A stretch of 37,157 nucleotides of DNA from Clostridia bacterium (GTDB taxonomy: Bacteria > Bacillota > Clostridia > TANB77 > CAG-508). This document shows, one piece after another, positions 1-7,192 of the stretch (position 1 is its first letter; every line of letters starts with the position of its first letter). A model generated the notes under the pieces. It ran no database searches. It saw only the letters and a program-made list of their open reading frames with translations, and was not told where the DNA came from. The stretch is from assembly GCA_017410505.1 (NCBI GenBank), contig JAFQQR010000055.1, positions 1 through 37,157 of the forward strand, in the 5' to 3' direction. The translations under genes were made by a program, and so were the position numbers.

Positions 1-8
1 GAATACAT
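1..8 (-). CDS. 5' end of a leftward gene cut by the window edge
   Basis: Only the first codons are inside the window (ATG at 8-6, then TAT). The call rests on a strong Shine-Dalgarno AAGGAGG on the minus strand (complement of 17-23), 8 bases upstream of the ATG. A 12-bp inverted repeat (7-18 with 65-76) places the start codon and the edge of the Shine-Dalgarno in a potential stem of the leader. The product cannot be determined. Confidence 0.5.
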
Positions 9-76
9 AAGAGATACCTCCTTTAAAAATATTTTTTTTTGCGTTAAAAATATTTTATCAAATCGGTATCTCTTAT
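7..76 (-). promoter_or_regulatory. Leader hairpin overlapping a start codon
   Basis: ATAAGAGATACC at 7-18 is perfectly complementary to GGTATCTCTTAT at 65-76. In the leftward transcript the 3' arm contains the end of the Shine-Dalgarno region and the AU of the AUG, so folding could limit initiation of the gene leaving the window. The role is inferred; the repeat is seen. Confidence 0.35.
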
Positions 77-127
77 TCAATTTTTTCTAAAATTTTCCCT
101 ACTAAAAGTTTATACTAACTTATTTTT

Positions 128-361
128 AAGTTTCAATTTTTTACAAAAGCATCGTTACATCTCAGCACAGATATATATATTAAAATGCAGTGACGCGCAG
201 TTTGGAAGGACACAAAAACATACAGACCATCCAGATTAACTCTTCAAACTCTGAGATATTCAAAAGTCACTCATATGATTAGTCCGACCAGTAAGGAACG
301 GAATTTTAATATATATATCTGTGCTAAGATGTAACGATGCTTTTGCAAAAAATTGAAACTT
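128..361 (-). ncRNA. Giant hairpin element 1 (59-bp stem, 116-nt complex loop)
   Basis: The 59-nt arms 128-186 and 303-361 are inverted repeats with only two differences. Both differences are G-U wobbles if the minus strand is transcribed, but A-C mismatches on the plus strand, which weakly favours a leftward RNA. The 116-nt loop has internal complementarity (AGTGAC near 189, GTCACT near 267). It lies between two leftward genes. A second element of the same design is at 20955-21180, and the loops share their ends (CGTTC at the start, TCACTNC at the end, read in the inferred RNA sense). It could be a structured RNA, a MITE-like element or an invertible segment. No known family was recognised. 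Confidence 0.6.
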
Positions 362-379
362 AATATCTTATTAAGATTC

Positions 380-423
380 AGTAAATGTGAGCTTGACAGA
401 AATATTTCAAGCTCACATTTACT
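380..423 (-). terminator. 17-bp hairpin after the 434-862 gene
   Basis: Perfect 17-bp inverted repeat, 380-396 with 407-423, with a 10-nt loop, eleven bases beyond the stop codon of the leftward gene. No clean U-tract follows on either strand, so it may be an mRNA 3'-end or processing hairpin rather than a canonical intrinsic terminator. Confidence 0.55.
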
Positions 424-433
424 AAAAGTTAAA

Positions 434-862
434 TTAATCTAATCTGTCGTTATTGTTATGATTATTGTTTGTAAGACGCATTGAATAATACCAAATAACG
501 GCAATTATTGCGATAGCAGCTATTCCAACTATAAGCCAAGTCCATGTAGAATTTGTCATTCCCATTATAGTATTACCAGTAGATGTTCTCGAAGTAGTAT
601 ATTTGCCATCAGTAGTATATCCATTATTATGAGTACCATTATTCATTTTATTTTCAGTTGCACCAGTTACATTTTTAGAAGTATTAGAAACATCTTTGGC
701 TGCATTTTCAACTGTATTTTCAACACCACCAACAAAATTTCTTACATTATTTGTAGTATTACTTAAAGCTTGTCCAGCATTATTGTCAGCTGCAAAACAA
801 ACTGAAAAAGAGAAAACAGCACATAAAATAATAGCTAAAGAAACAAAAAATCTTTTGTTCAT
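434..862 (-). CDS. Small exported Asn-rich membrane-anchored protein, function unknown
   Basis: 142 residues from the ATG at 862-860. This start is preferred because AGGAGG lies at 871-876; the open frame upstream to 955 is AT-rich leader. The N-terminus is a signal peptide (MNKR, hydrophobic core, cleavage probably after FAA or CFA). A polar Asn/Thr/Lys-rich segment follows, then a C-terminal membrane helix beginning near STWTW and running to VIWYYS, and an Asn-rich tail ending DRLD. I recognise no family. It has the same plan as the neighbour at 1061-1429 (signal peptide, low-complexity stretch, C-terminal helix), so both may be cell-surface or envelope proteins with exposed disordered segments. 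Confidence 0.75.
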   Translation of the reverse strand: MNKRFFVSLAIILCAVFSFSVCFAADNNAGQALSNTTNNVRNFVGGVENTVENAAKDVSNTSKNVTGATENKMNNGTHNNGYTTDGKYTTSRTSTGNTIMGMTNSTWTWLIVGIAAIAIIAVIWYYSMRLTNNNHNNNDRLD

Positions 863-983
863 AGAAATGTCCTCCTTCAAAAATTTAAACAAAATAATAG
901 ATTTAAATTCAATAAATCTATTAATATTATTTTTAAATTTGGACAAAATATACATACAAAAAATGACTATAAAAAATAAAAAA

Positions 984-1016
984 ACTAAAATTTTTTATAA
1001 TAAGAAAAATTTTAGT
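984..1016 (-). terminator. Intrinsic terminator for the 1061-1429 gene
   Basis: 12-bp stem (984-995 with 1005-1016) and 9-nt loop. On the minus strand it is followed by a long T-rich run (complement of 971-983), as expected for Rho-independent termination of the leftward gene. Confidence 0.75.
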
Positions 1017-1060
1017 CTTTACTTTAATATATAAGCTATATATGACAATATATTTTAAAA

Positions 1061-1429
1061 TTAATTTTTTAATTTAATTAAAATAGCTATTGCTAATAAA
1101 ATTAAAAGAATTCCAATAACAATTAAAAATATATTTAATATATTTGATAAATCTAAGCTAGACTCTGAAAGAGTAGTTGTTTTAACTGTTGCTGAAGGAG
1201 TAGATGTAGTTGATGTAGTAGTACTAGTAGTATGAGTATTAGATGATGAACTACTAGTTGTTTCATCTGTATCTTCATTATTATTTGTGCTGTCAGATGA
1301 GGTAGAAGTTGTATTAGATGATGAGTTTTTTGTTGAATTGGTGTTTGCAGCATTTACATAGGTAATGTTAAATGATAGAAACATTACAGTTATTAAGATT
1401 GTTAATATTATTTTTGCTAATTTTGTCAT
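1061..1429 (-). CDS. Small exported Ser/Thr-rich membrane-anchored protein, function unknown
   Basis: 122 residues, ATG at 1429-1427 behind a strong AGGAGGT ribosome binding site. A signal peptide (MTKLAKI, hydrophobic stretch, cleavage near VNA) is followed by about 55 residues made almost only of Ser, Thr, Asn and Asp, then a C-terminal hydrophobic helix (roughly residues 95-118) and a short basic end (KLKN). This resembles a stalk-like surface protein held by its C-terminal helix. No sortase motif is visible. It has its own terminator at 984-1016. Homology cannot be judged because of the low complexity. Confidence 0.75.
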   Translation of the reverse strand: MTKLAKIILTILITVMFLSFNITYVNAANTNSTKNSSSNTTSTSSDSTNNNEDTDETTSSSSSNTHTTSTTTSTTSTPSATVKTTTLSESSLDLSNILNIFLIVIGILLILLAIAILIKLKN

Positions 1430-1612
1430 AAATTACCTCCTAATATTTTTTCATTTGATTTAGTAAATAATATCACAAAATATTTAATCAGTCTAGTAGG
1501 TTTGGAAAATTTGTTGATAAATTAGAAACTATTACAGACTAAATGTTCAAAGCCACAGGAAAAGGTTGTTATATAATAAATTTAACTAATTTATATTTAA
1601 AAATTATAAAAA

Positions 1613-1628
1613 ACTGACCGTTCAGAAT
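1613..1628 (+). promoter_or_regulatory. Candidate operator upstream of the fatty-acid operon
   Basis: CTGACCGTTCAG is an interrupted palindrome (CTGA, 4-nt spacer, TCAG) about 50 bases before the first gene of the FAS-II operon. CTGACCGNTCAG-like sequences are often bound by TetR-type repressors. No clear -35/-10 pair is visible nearby (a weak TAAAAT lies near 1653). It does not resemble the FapR box I know from Bacillus. Inference only. Confidence 0.3.
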
Positions 1629-1684
1629 AGTACAAAAAATAAAAAAATATTGTAAAATATTAAAAATAATGTTTGGAGGAAAAA

Positions 1685-2203
1685 TTGATAATAGAAAGAT
1701 ATGAAGAACTTAATTCTACTCATAAATATATAAAGGAAAATTATAAAAAATATAATTCTAATGTGGCAATAATAGCAAATAGGCAGACAGCTGGAATTGG
1801 TACAAATGGAAGAAGTTGGTTTACAGGTTCGGATAAAAACATAGCAATGAGTATGTTATATAAAACGTCATGTAAAGTGGAAGAGCTTGAAGGATTAACA
1901 GTAAAAATAGCGGAGATATTAAAAAAAGTAATATTTGATTTATATGATATAGAATTGAGAATAAAAAAACCAAACGATTTGATGTTAAATAATAAAAAAA
2001 TATGTGGAATATTAACAGAGATCAATAGTATGGGTAATAAGATTAATTACCTAATAATAAGTATTGGATTTAATGTCAATGAAAGTAATTTTCCTAATGA
2101 ATTAGAAAATATAGCAACATCATTATATAAAGAAATAGGAAAAGAATTTGATAAAGAAGAGATATTACAAAGGTTTATTATGTCTTTAGATAATATAATT
2201 TAG
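1685..2203 (+). CDS. birA: Biotin-[acetyl-CoA-carboxylase] ligase, catalytic domain only
   Basis: Activates biotin as biotinyl-AMP and transfers it to the carboxyl-carrier lysine, here probably Lys114 of AccB encoded downstream. About 172 residues from TTG 1685, which lies 5 bases after GGAGG; an alternative TTG at 1673 would put that GGAGG inside the gene. Family landmarks are NSTH near residue 10, GIGTNGRSW at 37-45, KKPND at 94-98 and KKICGIL at 104-110. There is no N-terminal HTH and no C-terminal domain, so it is a monofunctional ligase. The normally conserved GRGRRG of the biotinyl-AMP loop reads GIGTNG, with most arginines lost. First gene of the FAS-II operon; it ends 8 bases before fabH. 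Confidence 0.85.
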   Translation: MIIERYEELNSTHKYIKENYKKYNSNVAIIANRQTAGIGTNGRSWFTGSDKNIAMSMLYKTSCKVEELEGLTVKIAEILKKVIFDLYDIELRIKKPNDLMLNNKKICGILTEINSMGNKINYLIISIGFNVNESNFPNELENIATSLYKEIGKEFDKEEILQRFIMSLDNII

Positions 2204-2211
2204 AGGTGAAT

Positions 2212-3144
2212 ATGAAAAATATAGAAATAGTTGCAACTGGAAGTTATTTGCCCCCAAATAAAGTTGATAATGAACAACTTGCAAATGAATTAGAGGTTGC
2301 AGAGCAATTTATTTATAAAAGAACAGGAATTAAAACAAGATATTATTCAGAAAATGAAACAATTGAACAATTAGCAATAAAGAGTATACATAATTTAATA
2401 GATAAAAAACCACAAATAAATATAGATGATATAGATATGATTGTTGTGGCAACAACATCAACGAATTTATTAATGCCAGGAATATCATACAAAGTGCAAG
2501 AAAATTTAAAAATTAAAAATTGTATGTGTTTAGATATTTTAGCTGGATGTGCTGGCTTTATAAATGCAATAGATATAGCAAGAACTTATATTGCAATAGG
2601 TAAAGTAAATAGAGCTTTAGTGATTGGAGTAGATATATTATCAGAATGTATAGATAAACAGGACATGTCTACATCAATAATTTTATCAGATGGTGCAGGT
2701 GCAGTAGTAGTGCAAAAAACAGAAGATAAAACATTATATGAATCAAATATAATAAGTGAAGGTGAGAAAGGAAATTTACTTACATATAAGGCGAATGAGA
2801 AAATAAAGATGAATGGAAAAGAGATATATAAATATGCAGTAACAGAAACAATAACTAATATCAATAATTTGCTTAAAAAGAGTAATACAGATATTGATGA
2901 AATTAAATATATAGTACCACATCAATCAAATATGAAAATAATGAAGTCTATAGCAAACAGATTAAATATGAATAGTCAAAAATTATATATGAATATAGAA
3001 AATGTAGGAAATACATTTTGTGCTAGTATACCAATTGCTATTGATGAAATGTTTGAAAAAAAATTACTACAAAAAGGAGATAAGATAATTCTTCTAGGAT
3101 ATGGTGGTGGATTAAATACAGGAAGCATTTTAATGGAGGTTTAG
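2212..3144 (+). CDS. fabH: Beta-ketoacyl-ACP synthase III (FabH)
   Basis: Starts fatty-acid synthesis by condensing an acyl-CoA primer with malonyl-ACP in the cytoplasm. 310 residues from ATG 2212; a GTG at 2206 is in frame but overlaps the AGGTG that serves as ribosome binding site. The catalytic triad is visible: Cys113 (AGCAGF), His237 (PHQSN) and Asn267 (GNT). Length and motifs are ordinary for the family. It sits between birA and fabD with a 1-base gap to fabD, so it is cotranscribed. Confidence 0.95.
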   Translation: MKNIEIVATGSYLPPNKVDNEQLANELEVAEQFIYKRTGIKTRYYSENETIEQLAIKSIHNLIDKKPQINIDDIDMIVVATTSTNLLMPGISYKVQENLKIKNCMCLDILAGCAGFINAIDIARTYIAIGKVNRALVIGVDILSECIDKQDMSTSIILSDGAGAVVVQKTEDKTLYESNIISEGEKGNLLTYKANEKIKMNGKEIYKYAVTETITNINNLLKKSNTDIDEIKYIVPHQSNMKIMKSIANRLNMNSQKLYMNIENVGNTFCASIPIAIDEMFEKKLLQKGDKIILLGYGGGLNTGSILMEV

Positions 3145-3145
3145 T

Positions 3146-4135
3146 ATGAAAATAGCATTTTTATTCCCAGGGCAAGGAAGCCAAAAAGTAGGAATGGGAA
3201 AAGATTTATATGAAAAATATGATGAAGTAAAAAGTATATATAAAAGAGCTTCAGAAATTACAGGAATTGATATAGCAACATTATGTTTTAATGGGATTAG
3301 AAAAGAGTATAAAGGTAATGATTACATAGAAACAGAGGAAGTAGGAGATGACTTAATTAAAACTGAAAATACACAAATAGCTATAGCTACAATGAGTTTA
3401 GCAATTTTGGAGATATTAAAAAAATATAATATAAAAGCAGATATAGCAACAGGATTAAGTTTAGGAGAATATCCAGCTTTGATTTATGGAGGACAACTTG
3501 AATTTGAAGATGGTGTTAAATTATTAAAACAAAGAGGATATTTAATGCAAAACAAATTACCTCAAGGTGATTATTCAATGCTTGCTATAATTGGATTGCA
3601 ATCTTCTAAAATTGAAGAAATATGTGAAGAGTTAAATCAAACAGGAATGTTTATAGTTCCTGCAAATTATAATTATTCAGGTCAAACTGTCGTTTCAGGA
3701 AATAAAGAATCAATTGAAAAAGCAAGTGCAATTTTTAAAGAAAATGGAGCAAAAAAAGTTATTGAGCTTAAAACAAGTGGTCCTTTTCATACAAAGGCAT
3801 TACAAGATGCTAAAAATGAATACATAAAAGAATTAGAAAATGTAAAATTTGAAAAAGGTAATATAAAAGTTATTAAAAATATTAATGGAAATTTTTATGA
3901 TGATTGCGATAATATAGAACAAATTTTAGCAAATCATATAGTAAGTCCAGTTAGATTCGATAAAACAATTAGTCTTATGAATGAAGAGGGAATAGATACT
4001 TTTATTGAGATAGGACCTGGAAAGACATTAACAGGATTTATAAAAAAAGAACTTAAAGATGTTAATATTTTTAATATTTTCGATGTAGAATCTTTAGAAA
4101 AAACAATTGAGGAGGTAAGTTATGGAAGAGAATAA
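3146..4135 (+). CDS. fabD: Malonyl-CoA:ACP transacylase (FabD)
   Basis: Moves malonyl groups from CoA to ACP for chain elongation. 329 residues with the N-terminal PGQGSQ motif, nucleophile Ser105 in GLSLGE (the usual GHSLG has Leu for His here) and catalytic His215 in GPFHT. An insertion around residues 50-72 (acidic, EETEEVGDD-like) is slightly longer than in well-known FabDs. The stop overlaps the start of fabG by 14 bases, implying translational coupling. Confidence 0.95.
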   Translation: MKIAFLFPGQGSQKVGMGKDLYEKYDEVKSIYKRASEITGIDIATLCFNGIRKEYKGNDYIETEEVGDDLIKTENTQIAIATMSLAILEILKKYNIKADIATGLSLGEYPALIYGGQLEFEDGVKLLKQRGYLMQNKLPQGDYSMLAIIGLQSSKIEEICEELNQTGMFIVPANYNYSGQTVVSGNKESIEKASAIFKENGAKKVIELKTSGPFHTKALQDAKNEYIKELENVKFEKGNIKVIKNINGNFYDDCDNIEQILANHIVSPVRFDKTISLMNEEGIDTFIEIGPGKTLTGFIKKELKDVNIFNIFDVESLEKTIEEVSYGRE

Positions 4136-4862
4136 AGTAGCATTAATTACAGGTGGTGCTAGAGGAATAGGTAAAGCAATTGCAATCAAATTTGCAAAAG
4201 AAGGATATAATTTAGTTATTAATTATGTATCTGATAAAACAGATGTAAAGAGATTAGAGGAAGAATTTAGACAATATAATATTGATGTTTTATTAGTGAA
4301 AACAGATGTTTCTAATTTTGATGATTGTGAGAAAATGGTAAAAGATGCAATAGAGAAATTTGGACATATTGATGTTTTAGTAAATAATGCTGGTATTACT
4401 AAAGATAATTTAATATTAAGAATGTCAGTAGAAGATTTTGAAAGAGTTATAGACATTAATTTAAAAGGAACATTTAATGTTACAAAAAATGTTGTTCCAT
4501 ATATGATGAAAAAAAGAGCAGGAAGAATTATAAATCTAGCATCTGTAGTAGGAGTATCAGGAAATGCTGGTCAATGTAATTATGCAGCTTCTAAAGCAGG
4601 TATAATTGGTTTTACTAAAAGTATTGCAAAAGAGCTTGCTAGCAGAAACATTTTAGCAAATTGTGTAGCTCCTGGATTTATAGATACTGATATGACATCA
4701 GTATTAAATGATAGTGTAAAAGAAAGTATTGGTACACAAATTCCATTAAAAAGAATGGGAACTGCAGAAGAAGTAGCTAACATAGTTCATTTTTTAGGTG
4801 GAGAGGAAAATACATATATAACAGGGCAAGTTATAAACATAGATGGCGGTATGTTAATGTAA
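4122..4862 (+). CDS. fabG: 3-oxoacyl-ACP reductase (FabG)
   Basis: NADPH-dependent short-chain dehydrogenase that reduces beta-ketoacyl-ACP. 246 residues. Rossmann glycine motif GGARGIG (11-17), NNAG near 88-91, catalytic Ser141, Tyr154 and Lys158 (YxxxK). ATG 4122 follows GGAGG inside the fabD 3' end. Standard length. Confidence 0.95.
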   Translation: MEENKVALITGGARGIGKAIAIKFAKEGYNLVINYVSDKTDVKRLEEEFRQYNIDVLLVKTDVSNFDDCEKMVKDAIEKFGHIDVLVNNAGITKDNLILRMSVEDFERVIDINLKGTFNVTKNVVPYMMKKRAGRIINLASVVGVSGNAGQCNYAASKAGIIGFTKSIAKELASRNILANCVAPGFIDTDMTSVLNDSVKESIGTQIPLKRMGTAEEVANIVHFLGGEENTYITGQVINIDGGMLM

Positions 4863-4907
4863 AATAAAAAAGTTATATAATTTTATAAAAGAGAGGAAAG
4901 TAAAAAT

Positions 4908-6146
4908 ATGAATAGAAGAGTTGTAGTAACTGGTTTGGGAGCAATAACTCCAATAGGAAATGATGTAAATGAATTTTGGGAAGGAATAAAATCAAGCAAA
5001 TGTGGAATAGACAATATTTCATTATTTGATGCAACAGATTTTAAAGTTAAATTGGCTGGAGAAATAAAAAACTATGATCCAGAAGAGTATTTTGATAAAA
5101 GAAGTTGTAGAAGATTAGATAGATTTACTCAATTAGCAATTATTGCATCAAAAGAAGCAATGAAAGATAGTAAGATAAGTGAAGAAAATACAGATATGGA
5201 AAGAGTAGGTTGTATTATAAGTTCAGGAATTGGTGGAATTAAGACAATTGAAAAAGAAAATCAAGCACATTTAGAAAAAGGACCAGATAGAGTAAGTCCT
5301 ATGTATATTCCTATGTCAATTTGTAATATGGCTACAGGAAATGTTGCGATAGAACTTGGATTAAAAGGTGAATCTTTAGCAATTGTTACAGCATGTGCTG
5401 GTGGAACTCATGCAATAGGTGAAGCTTATAGACTTGTAAAACATGGATATCAAGATGCTGTTTTAGCAGGAGGTACAGAAGCATCTATTACTCCACTTAG
5501 TATAGCAGGATTTACAAATATTAAAGCACTAACACAAGAGACAGATAAAACAAGAGCTAGTATTCCTTTTGATAAAGAAAGAAGCGGTTTTGTAATGGGT
5601 GAAGGTGCTGGAATTTTAGTATTAGAAGAATTAGAACATGCTAAGAAAAGAAATGCTAAAATTTATGCAGAAGTAGTAGGATATGGAGCATCATCAGATG
5701 CATATCATATCACATCACCAGCTCCAGAAGGAGAAGGTGGAGCAAGAGCAATGATAAATGCTATCAAAGATGCAGATATAAAACCAGAAGAAATTACATA
5801 TATAAATGCTCATGGAACATCAACACATTTGAATGACTCATGTGAGACTTCAGCAATAAAAAAAGTTTTAGGAGAACATTCAAAAAAAGTAATGGTAAGT
5901 TCAACAAAAGGAAATACAGGACATCTTCTAGGGGCAGCTGGTGGAGTAGAAGCGGTAGTTTGTGCAAAATCTATTGAAGATAATTTCGTACCACCAACAA
6001 TAAATTACAAAGTTCCAGATGAAGAATGTGATTTAGATATAGTGCCAAATGAAGGTAGAAATATTGAAGTTAAATATGCTATGTCAAATTCATTAGGATT
6101 TGGAGGACATAATAGTTCAATAATATTAAAAAAATATGAAGACTAA
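4908..6146 (+). CDS. fabF: Beta-ketoacyl-ACP synthase II (FabF)
   Basis: Condenses malonyl-ACP with growing acyl-ACP. 412 residues with catalytic Cys163 (TACAGG), His302 (NAHGTST) and His339 (KGNTGH). The 45-base gap from fabG contains only the ribosome binding site (GAGAGGAAAG). In many Clostridia an acpP gene sits near this point, but none is present here. Confidence 0.96.
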   Translation: MNRRVVVTGLGAITPIGNDVNEFWEGIKSSKCGIDNISLFDATDFKVKLAGEIKNYDPEEYFDKRSCRRLDRFTQLAIIASKEAMKDSKISEENTDMERVGCIISSGIGGIKTIEKENQAHLEKGPDRVSPMYIPMSICNMATGNVAIELGLKGESLAIVTACAGGTHAIGEAYRLVKHGYQDAVLAGGTEASITPLSIAGFTNIKALTQETDKTRASIPFDKERSGFVMGEGAGILVLEELEHAKKRNAKIYAEVVGYGASSDAYHITSPAPEGEGGARAMINAIKDADIKPEEITYINAHGTSTHLNDSCETSAIKKVLGEHSKKVMVSSTKGNTGHLLGAAGGVEAVVCAKSIEDNFVPPTINYKVPDEECDLDIVPNEGRNIEVKYAMSNSLGFGGHNSSIILKKYED

Positions 6147-6168
6147 TTTTAATTAGTAGGAGGTTTTT

Positions 6169-6615
6169 ATGAATTACGAGGATATAAAAAAATTAATAGA
6201 TGATATGGGTACAGCAAATATTGATGAATTAGAAATAGAATTTCCAGAAGGAATGAAAATCAGTATGAAAAAAAATACTAATAAACAAGTTATATCATCA
6301 ATTGCACAAACAGGTGCACCTACAATACAGGTAAATAATGAAAATAATATTGTAAAAGAAGAAACAAAATGTGAGGAAAATTACAAAGTAATTAAATCAC
6401 CTATGGTGGGAACATTTTATTCAAAGCCATCACCTGATAAAGATGCTTTTGTTAAAGTAGGAGACTCTATAAAAAAGGGTACAGTTGTTTGTATAGTTGA
6501 AGCAATGAAATTGATGAACGAGATTGAATCAGAATTTGATGGAGAAGTTGTAGAAATTTGTGTAAACGACGGTGATGTTGTTGAATATGGAATGCCATTG
6601 TTTAAGATAAAATAG
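6169..6615 (+). CDS. accB: Biotin carboxyl carrier protein of acetyl-CoA carboxylase
   Basis: Carries biotin between the biotin carboxylase (AccC) and the carboxyltransferase (AccDA). 148 residues: an N-terminal helix region, a flexible linker around 35-72 and a C-terminal biotinyl domain with the target Lys114 in EAMKLMNEI. AGGAGG precedes the ATG. It is presumably the substrate of the ligase encoded at the start of the operon. Confidence 0.95.
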   Translation: MNYEDIKKLIDDMGTANIDELEIEFPEGMKISMKKNTNKQVISSIAQTGAPTIQVNNENNIVKEETKCEENYKVIKSPMVGTFYSKPSPDKDAFVKVGDSIKKGTVVCIVEAMKLMNEIESEFDGEVVEICVNDGDVVEYGMPLFKIK

Positions 6616-6632
6616 AAAAGAAAGGGTAAAAA

Positions 6633-7055
6633 ATGTTAGATAAAGAAGAAATTAAAAAAATAATACCACAAAGAGAGCCATTTTTGATGATAGACAAAGT
6701 AGAAGAATACATACCAGGAGAAAGCTGCATTGCTTATAAAAATGTTAATGAAGACGAATATTATTTTAAAGGACACTTTCCAGGAAATCCAATAATGCCA
6801 GGAGTTCTAATGGTAGAAGCTTTGGCACAAACAGGAGCAGTAGCAATACTTTCTATGGAAGAAAATAAAGGAAAAAATGCTCTATTTGGAGGAATAAATA
6901 ATTTGAAATTTAAAAAACAAGTAGTGCCTGGAGATACATTAAAATTAGAAGTTAAAATCATAAAGAAAAAAGGACCTATAGGAATAGGAGAAGCATTAGC
7001 AACAGTAGATGGAAAAGTTGCAGTAAAAGGAGAATTGACTTTTGCAATAGTTTGA
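6633..7055 (+). CDS. fabZ: 3-hydroxyacyl-ACP dehydratase (FabZ)
   Basis: Dehydrates 3-hydroxyacyl-ACP to trans-2-enoyl-ACP. 140 residues, hot-dog fold, with catalytic His48 in [11 protein letters not shown] and Glu62 in MVEALAQTG. Its TGA stop (7053-7055) lies in the first bases of the inverted-repeat element that follows, so the insertion may have supplied the present stop codon. Confidence 0.95.
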   Translation: MLDKEEIKKIIPQREPFLMIDKVEEYIPGESCIAYKNVNEDEYYFKGHFPGNPIMPGVLMVEALAQTGAVAILSMEENKGKNALFGGINNLKFKKQVVPGDTLKLEVKIIKKKGPIGIGEALATVDGKVAVKGELTFAIV

Positions 7056-7184
7056 GACACTCTGGACAGTCCAAAAGTGTCTCATAAATTAGGTCGAAAT
7101 AAAGCGAAAAATGCGGAAAATAAAAAACGACAAAAAAATATAAAGATAATGAGACACTTTTGGACTGTCCCATGTGTCTCAAAG
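7053..7184. repeat. MITE-like inverted-repeat element between fabZ and accC
   Basis: Two roughly 31-bp copies in inverted orientation (about 7053-7084 and 7150-7182), each itself a near-palindrome (GAGACACT ... AGTGTCTC around a GGACNGTCC core), flank about 65 bp of A-rich sequence. The element touches the fabZ stop and ends just before the accC ribosome binding site. It has no coding capacity. A short partial match (CTTTTGGAC) occurs before murD at 16797-16806. It could be a REP/MITE-like repeat or a processing signal within the operon mRNA. Confidence 0.65.
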
Positions 7185-7192
7185 GAGGAAAA

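Noticed and set aside
128..361. Retron or group II intron
   Set aside because: Long inverted repeats fit superficially, but there is no reverse transcriptase nearby and no recognisable catalytic intron core.
696..1034. Plus-strand ORF of 112 codons
   Set aside because: It overlaps the 434-862 gene on the opposite strand and the 984-1016 terminator, lacks a ribosome binding site and has Lys/Phe-rich AT-driven composition.
1061..1429. Sortase-anchored surface protein
   Set aside because: It has a C-terminal helix and basic end, but no LPXTG-like motif before the helix.
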